A stretch of 64,000 nucleotides of DNA from CAVPOO01 sp963707015 (lineage in GTDB: Bacteria; Pseudomonadota; Gammaproteobacteria; Thiohalobacterales; Thiohalobacteraceae): positions 19,094-83,093 of the forward strand of contig CAVPOO010000005.1 in assembly GCA_963707015.1 (NCBI GenBank), written 5' to 3'. The notes under the pieces were generated by a model, which was not told the DNA's origin, searched no databases, and saw only the letters and a list, made by a program, of their open reading frames with translations. Shown here in pieces: positions 7,009 through 16,800 of this stretch (positions within the stretch are counted from its first letter, which is position 1; each line of letters starts with the position of its first letter). The position numbers and the translations under genes are program-made.

Positions 7009-8807
7009 CGCCTCGGCACGCGGGTCAGGTAGACCCCGGCCATGTCGTCTTCTTCCTCGCCGCCTTCAGTGCCCATCTTCGCACTGACCGCCAGCCAGTT
7101 GCCGCGCAGGCCCTCGCGCTCGAGACCCAGCTCGGTGATGGTCGAGCCTAGCGGCGCCTCGGGATCGAGCAGCTGCCCGTCCATAGTGGTGTCGAGGACG
7201 GTCACGGTAGCCAGCCCCTGCCCCGGCCCTCTTCTGAGGTAGATGCCGTCCACCGGGTCGACGTAGACCCCCGGGTCAACCAGCTCGCCCGTCCTGGCCT
7301 TGAAGGCGGCCTGGTAGGTTGCGCCCACCCCGCCCGCAACGGCGACGAACGCCGAGGAACGCCAGCGCGCCGGCTCGCCGTCGTCTGCGTCACCTTCCTC
7401 CGAGTGTCCGCCGCCCGTGCAGGGGGTCTTGCCGGAGTAGTTCCAGAACAGGAACTCATCGAACGGCGCATCGGTCTTCGCCACCACCCGCGTACTCTGC
7501 GTTCTGATGTCGTGGACAAAGATGCCCTGATTGACCGGCACCTCTTTGTCCTGATAGCACCTGATGCCGAAGTTCGGGTCGGTCTCGTCGTCGCAGATAC
7601 TGTTATCATCCCCTATCGTCTCGCCGGTGTCCTCGCAGACCAGATCTTGGTTGCAGTAGTCGATGCGGTCCCGGTTGCCCTCCGTCGGGCAGTACAGGCG
7701 CACCGTCTTGGTCTCCTCGCCCCAGGCGCCCCAGAAGCCCACGAAACGTCCGTCGAACGCACCCCCCTCACCCAGACCGTTGAAGGTGTCGTTGGGGGAT
7801 TCGCCGGGAACCCGTTCGCCAATTCTCACCAGCGGGGTGAGCGTCGGGCTGGCTGCAAGCGGCGCCACGTAGATACCACCCAGGGTCGGGGCCTGCTCGT
7901 CGTCGAAGCCGGCGAACACCACCTGGCCGTTCGCGGCGCTGGGCGGGGAAGTGGAGCCGAACACGGTGTCGGTGCCGGGAATCAACGTACTCGTGCTGTT
8001 GGCGATCAATACCACCGGGAGGATGCCGCCACCGGGGCCATCCTCGATCGTATCCTCTACCAGCTCACGGTAGTAGACACCGGTCCGTGCGCTGTCGTCG
8101 TCGGGATTCGTGTAGTTGCCCTTGAACACGATGGTGTCATCCCCGGTCACCGAGGGCGCGCCCGGGAATACCTCGAACGTGGTGCCGGGGAATTCGGGCA
8201 CCTGGAAGAAGTCGAAGTCCGGGACCGCGCCCAGCTTGGCGGCGCCGGTGATCAGTGGGCCGAACGGGTTGGTGTAGATCCCCGTGGTCCCGGCCCGGGT
8301 CTCGGTTCCGTCGTCCAGGAAATATCGCCACACCGGCTGGTGGTTCCCGCGGGTGGCGATGGTGTCCGAGTCCATGTCGATGCGCGGGAAGGACGGGGTC
8401 TCGACGAAGAGAGTCCCCAGGTTGTTGGGCTGCGGAACCTCGACGGTCCGGTCAAGGATCCTGACGATGGCGCTATTGTCGGACATATCGCGGGTGTAGA
8501 TGCCGTGGATCGGCCCGCCGCCGCCACCGCCACCGCCGCCGCCACCCTTGCTGCGTGCCCGGATGACCACCAGCCCGTTCACGTTCACCGAGGGCTGGTT
8601 GTAGCTGTTGAAAAAGCACCTGGCCGGCACCTTCCCCGGGGTTGGTGGTGTCAGGCAGGTTCCAACGACAGGGGGCATCAGGTCGTTGTTGTTCACCACC
8701 GTAGCCCAGTCGAACGTGGACTTGGGCTTGGGCGCGGCCGCAGCGGTTGCCGCCATCGTGGCCACCCCCACTGCCAGACACAGTGATTGCAGGTATCGGG
8801 TTTTCAT
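7005..8807 (-). CDS. secreted protein of unknown function with a poly-glycine tract
   Basis: A 600-residue protein with a clear signal peptide (cleavage expected after ATAAAA near residue 25) and ATG preceded by GAGGAGG. Residues 88-98 are eleven consecutive glycines. The rest is rich in Asp, Gly, Thr and Pro with recurring elements such as GIYTRDM, GIYTNPFG, GVYYREL, GGIYVAP, GIYLRRG and GVYLTRV. These look like blades of a beta-propeller, each ending in a (G)IY/VY strand. Paired cysteines in the 390-425 region (YCPTEG, YCNQDLVCED, CYQD) suggest disulphides or metal binding. Function unknown. It is the last gene of a three-gene secreted cluster. Confidence 0.8.
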   Translation of the reverse strand: MKTRYLQSLCLAVGVATMAATAAAAPKPKSTFDWATVVNNNDLMPPVVGTCLTPPTPGKVPARCFFNSYNQPSVNVNGLVVIRARSKGGGGGGGGGGGPIHGIYTRDMSDNSAIVRILDRTVEVPQPNNLGTLFVETPSFPRIDMDSDTIATRGNHQPVWRYFLDDGTETRAGTTGIYTNPFGPLITGAAKLGAVPDFDFFQVPEFPGTTFEVFPGAPSVTGDDTIVFKGNYTNPDDDSARTGVYYRELVEDTIEDGPGGGILPVVLIANSTSTLIPGTDTVFGSTSPPSAANGQVVFAGFDDEQAPTLGGIYVAPLAASPTLTPLVRIGERVPGESPNDTFNGLGEGGAFDGRFVGFWGAWGEETKTVRLYCPTEGNRDRIDYCNQDLVCEDTGETIGDDNSICDDETDPNFGIRCYQDKEVPVNQGIFVHDIRTQSTRVVAKTDAPFDEFLFWNYSGKTPCTGGGHSEEGDADDGEPARWRSSAFVAVAGGVGATYQAAFKARTGELVDPGVYVDPVDGIYLRRGPGQGLATVTVLDTTMDGQLLDPEAPLGSTITELGLEREGLRGNWLAVSAKMGTEGGEEEDDMAGVYLTRVPRR

Positions 8808-8848
8808 TGTGTTCCTCCTCGATTCTCGCTAAAGCATAAGATAATGTC

Positions 8849-8879
8849 GCCGGGGAAGGGGTCGGTGCCCTTCCCCGGC
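8849..8879 (-). terminator. intergenic hairpin between two secreted-protein genes
   Basis: Perfect 12-bp inverted repeat (gccggggaaggg and cccttccccggc) with a 7-base loop, just downstream of the 8933-10129 gene and upstream of the 7005-8807 gene on the minus strand. No long U-tract follows on that strand, so it may attenuate or stabilise the transcript rather than end it. Confidence 0.5.
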
Positions 8880-8932
8880 TTTGCCGTCAGCAGGCAGTGC
8901 CGCCGTGCGCTACACCGGCACCGCCCGCAACC

Positions 8933-10129
8933 TCATTTCTTCTTGCCGCCACCGGGCGTCTTGGCGTTGATAACGACGTCGATGTAGCTGAGGCCGCCGC
9001 CGAGATCCCCGTTGAGGCCAGCGTCACCGGCCGGCACGATAACCGGGGTCGCGACGGGGTTGGTCGCAACGTTCACCACCGCGGTTGCCGGGGGCTGCGT
9101 CGCTGGATCCGTAGGTGCGGGCGCGAAGGCGGTAGTAAGAGCGGTGGTACACGAACCGCCCACCTCGCCGCCTCCGTCCAGGACGTAGGTCAGGCGGTAC
9201 AGCCCCGCCCCCTCGCCGACCTTCTTCAGGTTCCAGTTGTAGCCGTAGATCAGGCTGCCACCCACGTTGATCTCGGCGGAGTAGCTGTCGGGAAGCGCAT
9301 CCGCGTAGACCGCGCCGTTGAAGACCGGGTTGTTCACGCTGGATACCGGGCCCCAGTAGCCATCCGCCGGGTTCCACTGCAGGCTGGCGGGGTCCCCCAC
9401 GACCTTCTGGATGATCAGACGCGCACAGGCCGAGTACATCGTGGCCTGGAAGCCCGGGCGCACAAACGTCGGATCGATCAGGGTTTGTGTCCCTAAAGTG
9501 GGGTTCTCTGGGCCGCCGTAGTTGGTGCCCTGCATCTCAATGGGGGAGTTCGCGGTGCCGGGCACCGCCCCGCTCATCTGGAAGGCCAGAAAATCGGCCG
9601 TAGCGAACTCGGTCGTGGGGTCATCCGCCACGTTCTTCAGCAATACCACCTCGGTACGGATGATCGAGCGGGTGGTGAAGTTGTCCCTCGACTCGAGGTC
9701 GTCACCCCAGTCCACGCCGGTGACCGCGACGGGCGACGTGGCCGAGGGGTTGTACGCCTGCCACTTGTTCGCCTCCCGCTGCTGCAGCCACCACACGTGG
9801 CCCAACGCTGGAACCGTGCCATCGTAGTAGCACACGGCGGCGTCCGGGACCGGCAGGCCGCCGGTGTCACCCGTAAAGCACTGGCTCGTCGGGTCGGTAA
9901 TCGCCGCAAAGGTCCACTCGGTCTCCGGCAGGGGCGCCACGATTGAGACGCCGTCGGACCAGATGACCGGATAAGACAGGTTGTTGCTCGGCGTCGCCTC
10001 GCCGGTGTCACGGCAGGGTGGGCGCGTGCCGTCGTCGCACAGCCGCGGCGCGGCCTGGGCACTGCCGACGAATACGGTGGCACCCAGCAAGGCCGCGCTG
10101 ACGGCGCGTGCCAAGGTCGATTGTTTCAT
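8933..10129 (-). CDS. secreted protein of unknown function with a CDDGTRPPC motif
   Basis: A 398-residue protein starting at ATG 10129, where AGGAGGAG lies directly upstream; the longer start at 10171 lacks one. Residues 1-26 form a signal peptide ending SAQAA. Mature residues 31-39 read CDDGTRPPC, the same motif found after the signal peptide of the upstream gene product. The remainder has aromatic-rich segments (HVWWLQQREANKWQ and GGSLIYGYNWNLKK) and ends in GGGKKK. It is probably exported and extracellular or surface-located. No enzyme motif was recognised. It is the middle gene of the three. Confidence 0.8.
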   Translation of the reverse strand: MKQSTLARAVSAALLGATVFVGSAQAAPRLCDDGTRPPCRDTGEATPSNNLSYPVIWSDGVSIVAPLPETEWTFAAITDPTSQCFTGDTGGLPVPDAAVCYYDGTVPALGHVWWLQQREANKWQAYNPSATSPVAVTGVDWGDDLESRDNFTTRSIIRTEVVLLKNVADDPTTEFATADFLAFQMSGAVPGTANSPIEMQGTNYGGPENPTLGTQTLIDPTFVRPGFQATMYSACARLIIQKVVGDPASLQWNPADGYWGPVSSVNNPVFNGAVYADALPDSYSAEINVGGSLIYGYNWNLKKVGEGAGLYRLTYVLDGGGEVGGSCTTALTTAFAPAPTDPATQPPATAVVNVATNPVATPVIVPAGDAGLNGDLGGGLSYIDVVINAKTPGGGKKK

Positions 10130-10179
10130 GATCTCCTCCTCTGCGCGGGATCGCGCAGGATCGAACTGCAAAGAAAAGT

Positions 10180-10247
10180 GGGGGGCGGTTGCCCGCCCCC
10201 CTGAGCTGTTATGGTTCCGGCGGTCCCCGGGCCGTTGCGGCCCGGGG
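10180..10247 (-). terminator. tandem strong hairpins downstream of the first secreted-protein gene
   Basis: Two perfect inverted repeats: 10180-10188 with 10193-10201 (9-bp GC stem, ttgc loop), and 10225-10233 with 10239-10247 (9-bp stem, 5-base loop). On the minus strand the second one reached is followed by ACTTTTCTTTG, a weak U-rich tract. This could be a partial terminator separating expression of the upstream gene from the two downstream ones. Confidence 0.55.
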
Positions 10248-10284
10248 CTGTTGCGTTGCTATTGCCGATAGCGTTGGCCGCTTA

Positions 10285-11988
10285 TTATGGCCTGTTGCCG
10301 TTACCGCGGCCACCGCCACCACCGCCACCGGCGTTGTTCCTGACGTTGGTAGTCTCGGTGACGCTGTTGTTGGCTAGGTTCGGGTCTGTTCCAGGGTCGT
10401 CTGCCGCAACCTCTGCCACCCAGGTGATTGTGGTTGTCTGGCCAAGGTCAACGAGGAAAGGCTCAAGAAAGGACGCGGTCGAGCCCGCAGCGAGATCAGT
10501 GAAAGTATTGACCCACGGGGAGCCGGGGACGGGGCCGCCAGCCGCGGCTGTGGCGGTCACCGTGACGGTGCCATTGGCGGGGTCCGGACCCGCGTTAGCG
10601 ACGGTCACGGTGAATTCCCTCTCCGTGCCGTTCACGTACGTCGTGGGCACCTGCAAGCCAGACTGCGGGCTGATCGAGAGGTCATAGAAGATCGCGCCCG
10701 AGGCTGTGCAGGGCACCAGGGTCTCGAAGTCGACTGGGACCTGGTTTTCGTGCATGTAGGCGATGACCGCACGGGCGTCGTCAGCCGCCTGGGCGAAGCC
10801 ACCTACGTTGCCGTCCGTGAAACCGGGATCGATAGAGGCGGGAGTAAGGCATAGCCCGCCGACAGGATCACCCAAACAGAACACGGCGTCCAGAATCGGG
10901 CCCTGCAGTATCGTGAACAACGGCACATCCGGATCAGAGACAGTCAGGTACTCGAACCAGCCGTCCACGGGTACCGCTTCGGGGATGTACGCCGGAAACG
11001 GCAGCGACGGCGCTAAGGTTGAGAAGTTGTCCGCGCGGGTATACAGATAGTTGGCTCCGGATGGGGTTGTGAAATCGGGCCCGTAGTTCAGGAAGCACTT
11101 CTGCACCAGCTGCACCACGCCCTGCACTTCTTCCCTGACGTCGATGCATAACTTGCCAAGGACAGTCGGCGTGGCCGGATCGCTCAGGCCCATGATCTGG
11201 TTGAGGTAGGCCACCAGGTCCACGTTGACCTCGCCGGCCTTGTCGGAGGCGGCGCCAAGTCCCCTGGCCGCGGTGTCGAATATGCTATCTCCATTATCCG
11301 GCAACACGATCGGAGTGGTCGCATCCCCCAGGAAGCCGGTCAACATCAGTTGCCGGTAGATGGCGAGGTTCTGGAGCGGCGAGTCGATGGTCTTTGCCAA
11401 ATTGTCCAGGGTGGTGTCGTCGAAGGTGCTGGCGACCAGCCGTCCGGCAGGATCCAGGCTGACGCAGTCGGCGGTGGCCAGAGTGACCACGGCGTCATCC
11501 AACTGGGACTGAAATACCGAATCCGGCGAGCGCGCGTCGTTGATGCGGCCGAAGTTGACCTCCTCGGTGCAGGCTGCGCATTCAGCCGTGACAGCACAGG
11601 TGGTCGGGTCGACCGGTACGACAGCTACGTTTGCGTCCGGCTCTCCCGCTGCTAACGTGCACACGTCTGTATCGCACGCAGCGGACGGGAGGGGCTGCTG
11701 ACACCTATCAGCCGCTTGGGGCCCATCGAGCGTGGTGAGGTTGGGGACGCCGTTCACGTTACGATAGAGCTTGATGAGGTCCCCGAAATCCACGGGGGGC
11801 GCACCACCACCGCCACCATCGTTGCAGGGCGGGCGCGTCCCATCGTCGCAAACCCGGCCACCGGGGCCGGCGTTTGCGCTGCCAATGAGGCCGCTGGCAC
11901 CGTGCGTGCCAATGTCAATCGCCACCGGCGCTGCGAGCAGCACCACCGCGGCGGCGAGTCCTACAGATAAACGTTTCATGTGTTTCAT
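10285..11988 (-). CDS. secreted protein with CDDGTRPPC motif, CARDB-like domain and glycine tail
   Basis: A 567-residue protein starting at ATG 11988 after AGGAGAG. The signal peptide ends near SANA (about residue 40). CDDGTRPPC occupies residues 47-55 and is followed by a short poly-Gly. A middle region contains several cysteine pairs (CTLAAGE, CAVTAECAAC). A C-terminal segment, YDLSISPQSGLQVPTTYVNG through TVTVANAGPDPANGTVTVTA, looks like a CARDB or DUF11-type beta-sandwich common in surface proteins. The end is Gly-rich (GGGGGGGRGNGNRP). It is probably first in the minus-strand operon and lies just downstream of the tandem-repeat array. Function unknown. Confidence 0.8.
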   Translation of the reverse strand: MKHMKRLSVGLAAAVVLLAAPVAIDIGTHGASGLIGSANAGPGGRVCDDGTRPPCNDGGGGGAPPVDFGDLIKLYRNVNGVPNLTTLDGPQAADRCQQPLPSAACDTDVCTLAAGEPDANVAVVPVDPTTCAVTAECAACTEEVNFGRINDARSPDSVFQSQLDDAVVTLATADCVSLDPAGRLVASTFDDTTLDNLAKTIDSPLQNLAIYRQLMLTGFLGDATTPIVLPDNGDSIFDTAARGLGAASDKAGEVNVDLVAYLNQIMGLSDPATPTVLGKLCIDVREEVQGVVQLVQKCFLNYGPDFTTPSGANYLYTRADNFSTLAPSLPFPAYIPEAVPVDGWFEYLTVSDPDVPLFTILQGPILDAVFCLGDPVGGLCLTPASIDPGFTDGNVGGFAQAADDARAVIAYMHENQVPVDFETLVPCTASGAIFYDLSISPQSGLQVPTTYVNGTEREFTVTVANAGPDPANGTVTVTATAAAGGPVPGSPWVNTFTDLAAGSTASFLEPFLVDLGQTTTITWVAEVAADDPGTDPNLANNSVTETTNVRNNAGGGGGGGRGNGNRP

Positions 11989-12100
11989 GTCTCTCTCCTG
12001 TCTCCTCTCTCTCGATCCGGATTTTTCCGGTCCTTTATCACGGGCGAATCGTTCGCCCATCTTGCCCAATCGACATCCAATCCACCGCGCCGGTGTCGAT

Positions 12101-12244
12101 TAAGTATTTGCCCCTACGTAAGTATTTGCCCCTACGTAAGTATTTGCCCCTACGTAAGTATTTGCCCCTACGTAAGTATTTGCCCCTACGTAAGTATTTG
12201 CCCCTACGTAAGTATTTGCCCCTACGTAAGTATTTGCCCCTACG
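12101..12244. repeat. eight perfect 18-bp tandem repeats
   Basis: The unit taagtatttgcccctacg occurs eight times without a mismatch (12101 to 12244), followed by a decayed partial unit near 12255. Each junction creates the palindrome tacgta. The array lies 113-256 bp upstream of the first secreted-protein gene, in its probable promoter or leader region. It is open in one plus frame (repeating SICPYV), but no real gene is apparent. Confidence 0.95.
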
Positions 12245-13040
12245 AATTTACCGCTAAGTATTTACCTAACTCGCTTATACGCTGCCAGATGAGTGGTGTC
12301 TATACGGTAGCTCTGAAGCTGATGTAGTAAAATTCGTACAGAACTCGTTTCCCTCTCATCAAGCAAAACATACGCCTGGCGAATCGCGGGAGTTTTGCCC
12401 CAGATCAAGTTTGTTTCGAACTCCTCCTTACTCGTTTCCGCACAGCCTGGGGCAAGGCTACCGCCGGGTCGACACAACGCCGCCGCTGATCCGTTGATCG
12501 CCAGAAATTCCAGGATTTCGATGCCAAACGCGGTCTGCCATCCCTGTCAGTTTGTCATGGCAGTCATGACACCTCTGTCATACTCATACTGCCACGTCTC
12601 CGGGTTACTACTTAGCTCTGGGCAGCGACCCTACCCCGGGCAGGACCTCGGTACTGTGATGGCAGTCTCACTGTGCGAGAGAGGGGACGGTGGGCTACAC
12701 CGCCTCCGCTACGGCCCCGGTCCGGAAAAGCGTTTTAAAGGGTGCCCGGCACGCACCGGAATGCCGCAAACGCCGGGCTGGCCGGCGCAGCACGCGACAG
12801 GGTGCACGACGTACACGCGACGTTCCGGCGCACTCGCGGTTGTTCACCGCAGGCTAGTCTCGCCGCGGCGCGTGACGCGCTGCGCACCTGGCGGCACACG
12901 GGTGACGCGTTCCGGCTTCGGCGTCTATACTGGCGGCGCACTCGAGCCGGCTTCGGCAGTGGCCGTCGGTCATGGACGGGCGGTGTCCTGCTCAGCCTCC
13001 AGCAACAGGACCCATACCCAACAGGAGGAAGGAAACCACC
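12245..13040. other. 800-bp region without a recognisable gene
   Basis: Long frames on the plus strand here have no ribosome site and look like GC-driven shadows. One feature stands out: a perfect 7-5-7 inverted repeat, tgtcatg and catgaca, at 12553-12571, which could bind a dimeric regulator. The carbonic anhydrase gene begins about 470 bp further on. Confidence 0.4.
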
Positions 13041-13772
13041 ATGAAATGCGCATTTCTCAGTGTCAGCCTGATGGCCGTTGTCGTTTCGGTTACGGCCGTT
13101 GCCGAGGAATCTCACCCGCAGGGTGCCCCATCCGGCCTGGCCAAGGCCCGCGCCGCGATCGCACATCTACTGGCAGACAACGCCAGATTTTCCGCCGCCC
13201 GCCGCCCGGCGTACTTCGAGCCTTTCACAGAAGGGCAGACACCGCTCGCGACGGTGGTCGGTTGTTCCGATTCCAGAGTCCACATGCACGCCGTCGACCA
13301 GACCCCCGACAATGATGTGTTCGTGATTCGCAACATCGGCAATCAGCTGGCTACCGCGCAAGGCTCGGTCGAGTATGGCGTGCGTCACCTGCACACACCG
13401 CTGTTGCTGTTTATCGGTCATTCCGGCTGTGGCGCCGTGACGGCAGCCTTGGGTGACTATTCCAGGGAATCCCCGGCCATCAAACGGGAACTGGACACGA
13501 TCCAGGTCGACACAGGCAGTCGCGTTGTCAAAGAGGTGATCACCAATGTCAACAACCAGGTGGCCGCGGCGCTTGAGGTGTTCGCGCCACAGGTACAGGC
13601 GGGGTCTTTGACCGTCATGGGCAGCGTCTATGACTTTCGCGATGACTACCAGCATGGACAGGGCAAGCTCATCGTCATCAACCTCAATGGTGAAACGGAC
13701 GCGGCAAAGATCCGGCAGTCCCCCTTGCTCGCGGGCATCAAGGACGTAAACGTGGGCATAGCCCTGCCCTAA
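13041..13772 (+). CDS. periplasmic beta-carbonic anhydrase
   Basis: A 243-residue beta-class carbonic anhydrase that interconverts CO2 and bicarbonate. Zinc ligands are visible in CSDSR (Cys, with the Asp-Arg dyad) and in GHSGCGA (His and Cys). VIRNIGNQ, the usual RNAGN-like segment, lies between. The ATG at 13041 follows AGGAGGAAGG and opens a signal peptide (MKCAFLSVSLMAVVVSVTAVA), so the enzyme should be exported. Most beta enzymes are cytoplasmic, so a periplasmic form suggests CO2 capture or pH buffering at the envelope. It is monocistronic and convergent with the RND operon. Confidence 0.9.
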   Translation: MKCAFLSVSLMAVVVSVTAVAEESHPQGAPSGLAKARAAIAHLLADNARFSAARRPAYFEPFTEGQTPLATVVGCSDSRVHMHAVDQTPDNDVFVIRNIGNQLATAQGSVEYGVRHLHTPLLLFIGHSGCGAVTAALGDYSRESPAIKRELDTIQVDTGSRVVKEVITNVNNQVAAALEVFAPQVQAGSLTVMGSVYDFRDDYQHGQGKLIVINLNGETDAAKIRQSPLLAGIKDVNVGIALP

Positions 13773-13821
13773 GGGGCTCGTCGGCCTGGCGGTTCAGGGG
13801 TCTTGAATCGTGAATGCGACT

Positions 13822-16800
13822 TCAGGATTCCGGACCCGACGACCCTTTCCCGCGTGCCAGCGATCGATACAGCAGTGGCATGACGATCACCACCAGTGGA
13901 ATCTGTACCAGCAGGCCGGAGACGATGGCGACCGCGAGGGGTTGCTGCATGGCCGAGCCCTGCCCGAGCGCCAGCGCCAGTGGCAGCAACGCGAGAATGG
14001 CGGCCAGGGTGGTCATGACGATGGGCCGCAGGCGATTGTTGCCGGCCTGAACCAGGGCCGCGCCTGTGTCTGTCCCCCGCCGCAGCAGATCGTGATATTC
14101 CGAGAAATAGAAAATCGACACCTCGGTGACGATGCCCACGATCATGGTCATGCCCATCATGGCGGTAATATTCAACTCGAGACCGGTCAGCCACAAGCCG
14201 GTAAACACGGCGGCCATGGCCAGCAGTGGCGACGTCAAAATCGCGATCGCGGCAGAAAATTCCTCGTACAGGAACAGCAGCAACAGGAATACCAGCGCCA
14301 GTGCGGCGACAAAGACCGCCAGCAGTCCGCGAAAGGCAATCTGCTGCTGCTGGTAAAGGCCGCCGAGTTCGTAATACATGTCACCGGCTAACAGACCGGG
14401 CTGTGCCAGAGCCCGTTTGACGTCGCGAATGGTCGAACCCAGGTCGCGCCCGCTGATACGGCCGGTGACAGCGAGCATACGTTTGAGGTTGTCACGCGCT
14501 ATCTGCGGTTGGCCGGTCTCCACCGACACCGCTGCGATGCGCCTGAGTGGAAGGCGATGGCCGTCCGGGGCGCGCAGCCAGATCTTGTCGATGCTACCGG
14601 TCTTATCGCGCGCCGAGGGAGGCACCCAGACGCGTACCCCGACCAGCTTGATATTTTCCTGAACCTGGGTGGTGACCAGTCCATTGAACCAGGCGTCGAG
14701 CTGCTGCGTGACCAGGTCGGGGTCGATGCCTTCCAGCGCGGCCTTGTCACGATCGACAACGATATTGATCGCGTCGCCGGCCAGAACGATACCGTCCTTG
14801 ACATCGACGACGCCGGGAATAGCGCCGATGGTGGCGGCGACCCGGGGGGCCACCGACATCAGCGCGTCGAGCCTGTCGCTGTAGAGCTTGATTTCGATCG
14901 GCTGGGGGACGGCTGTCAGGTCACCGATCAGATCTTCCATCAGCAGCACCATCTCCACCTCCAGGCCCGGTACTTCGTTTTCGATGCGGCCACGAATGGT
15001 GTCCATGACCTGATCGATAGGCGGCCGGGGCAAGGGTTTCAGGCGCACAAAAAAGTCGCCCTCGTTGGCCTCGGTGAGGCCGCCGCCAAGTTGCACGCCG
15101 GTGCGTCGCGAGTAGGTTTCCACGGCCGGATCGGCGCGAAGAATGGCTTCTACCAGCTGCAGCAGGCGGTCGGTTTCCGTCAATGACGTTCCTGCGGGCG
15201 AGCGGTAATCGAGCACAAATCCGCCTTCGTCCATGTGCGGCATGAAACCGGAACCGACCTGCTGGTACGCGATATAACCGACCACCAGCAGCGGGGCGAT
15301 ACCCAGGATGATCAGCACGGGTGTCTTCATCAAGCGCCGCATCAGCCACCCGTAGCCCTGTTGCAGGCGCTTGAACAGCGCGCCCACATCGTCTCTTTCT
15401 GCGTCCTTCTCGCTCAGCAGATGTTCCGCAAGTAACGGGACCGCCAGCCAGGCCAGCAGGAAGGAGATAAACAGGCTGCTGGCCATGGTCAGGGATAAGG
15501 CCTTGAAGAAAGCGCCGGTGACGCCACTGAGAAAAGCCAGCGGTGCAAAGATGACGATGGTGGCGGCAGACGAGCCGGCCAAGGGCGGCGTGAACTCGAT
15601 GGCGGCCTCGCGGATGGTCAGTGCCAGGTCACCGCTGCGCTGGCGCAGGCGGCGGATAATGTGCTCGATCATCACGATGGCATCGTCGATGATCAGGCCG
15701 ACCGCCGCCGCCATGCCGCCCAGCGTCATGATGTTGAAGCTCATGTGCAGGAACTGGAGCAGCAGGATGGTGCTGGCCAGCACCGAAGGCACAATCAGGA
15801 TCGCCACCAGGGTGATCTTCAGGCTGCGTAAGAACACCAGCAGCATGATCGCGGCCAGTGCCACGCCGATCGCGATGGCATCGCGGACACTTCTGGCTGA
15901 CTCGGTAATCAGCTGGCCCTGATCATACCAGTTGGCGATATGTACACCTTCGGGCAGCCTGTCCCGGTAAGCGTCCAGGCGCTGTTGGACGCCATCCACG
16001 ATCTGCACCGTGTTGCCGCCGGGCTGCTGGTAGACCTGTACCAGCACGGCATCGTGGCCGTCGGCGGTGACCCGCAGCCACTGCGGCGCAGTGGTGGGAT
16101 AGACGCGGGCGACATCTTCGAGTCGCACCAGACCGTCGGCGCCGCTGCGCAGTACCGTGTCCTCGATGGTCTGCAGCGAGCGGATACGCGTATCGGATAA
16201 CAGCAGGTAGAGCTTGTAATGATCCTCCAGGCGCCCCACGGCCTGCAGCACATTGCTGGCCGACACGGACGCTGCCACGTCGCTGAAGGTCAGACCGTAG
16301 GCGGCCAGTTTTTCAGGGTCGATCTCCACCCGGTACTCAGCCTGCTCCCCGCCCAGCACGGCTACCTTCGCCACGCCGTTGATGGACGACAGCAGCGGTA
16401 CCAGCTGGTAACTGGCCAGATCACGCAACTGCACGAGCGACCGGCTGTCCGAGGTCAGGCTGTAGGCGGCCACCGGAAACACCGTGGGATCCATGCGCCG
16501 GATGCTGAAGCGGGTGCCGGCCGGCAATTCCGCTAACACCTGGTTGATGGCGGACTCCACCTGCAGCAGGGCGGCGACCATATCGTCGCCCCAGCCGAAG
16601 CGGATCGACAGCTCGGCACTGCCGCGGCTGGTCGTGGAGCGAAGGCCGACGACCCCCGGCACGGAGCGTACCGCCTGTTCGACCGGGCGGGTAACGACGA
16701 TGACCATCTGGTCGGCGGGGCGGTCACCGGCTTCCAGCGAAACCACCACGCGCGGGAAATCCACGTGTGGAAACAGGGCGACGGGTAATTTGAAGCCGGC

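Noticed and set aside
7404..8786. 460-codon plus-strand open frame
   Set aside because: It lies antisense to the secreted protein gene at 7005-8807, has no ribosome site or recognisable domain, and reflects GC-rich codon bias.
12101..12244. CRISPR array
   Set aside because: Units are directly adjacent with no spacers and no cas genes are present, so it is a plain tandem repeat.
11980..12327. Plus-strand frame encoding eight SICPYV hexapeptides
   Set aside because: Any 18-bp array is open in some frame; the start lies inside the antisense gene and no ribosome site or export signal supports it.
12395..13315. 306-codon plus-strand frame before and into the carbonic anhydrase gene
   Set aside because: It overlaps the carbonic anhydrase in another frame and has no ribosome site or recognisable fold.
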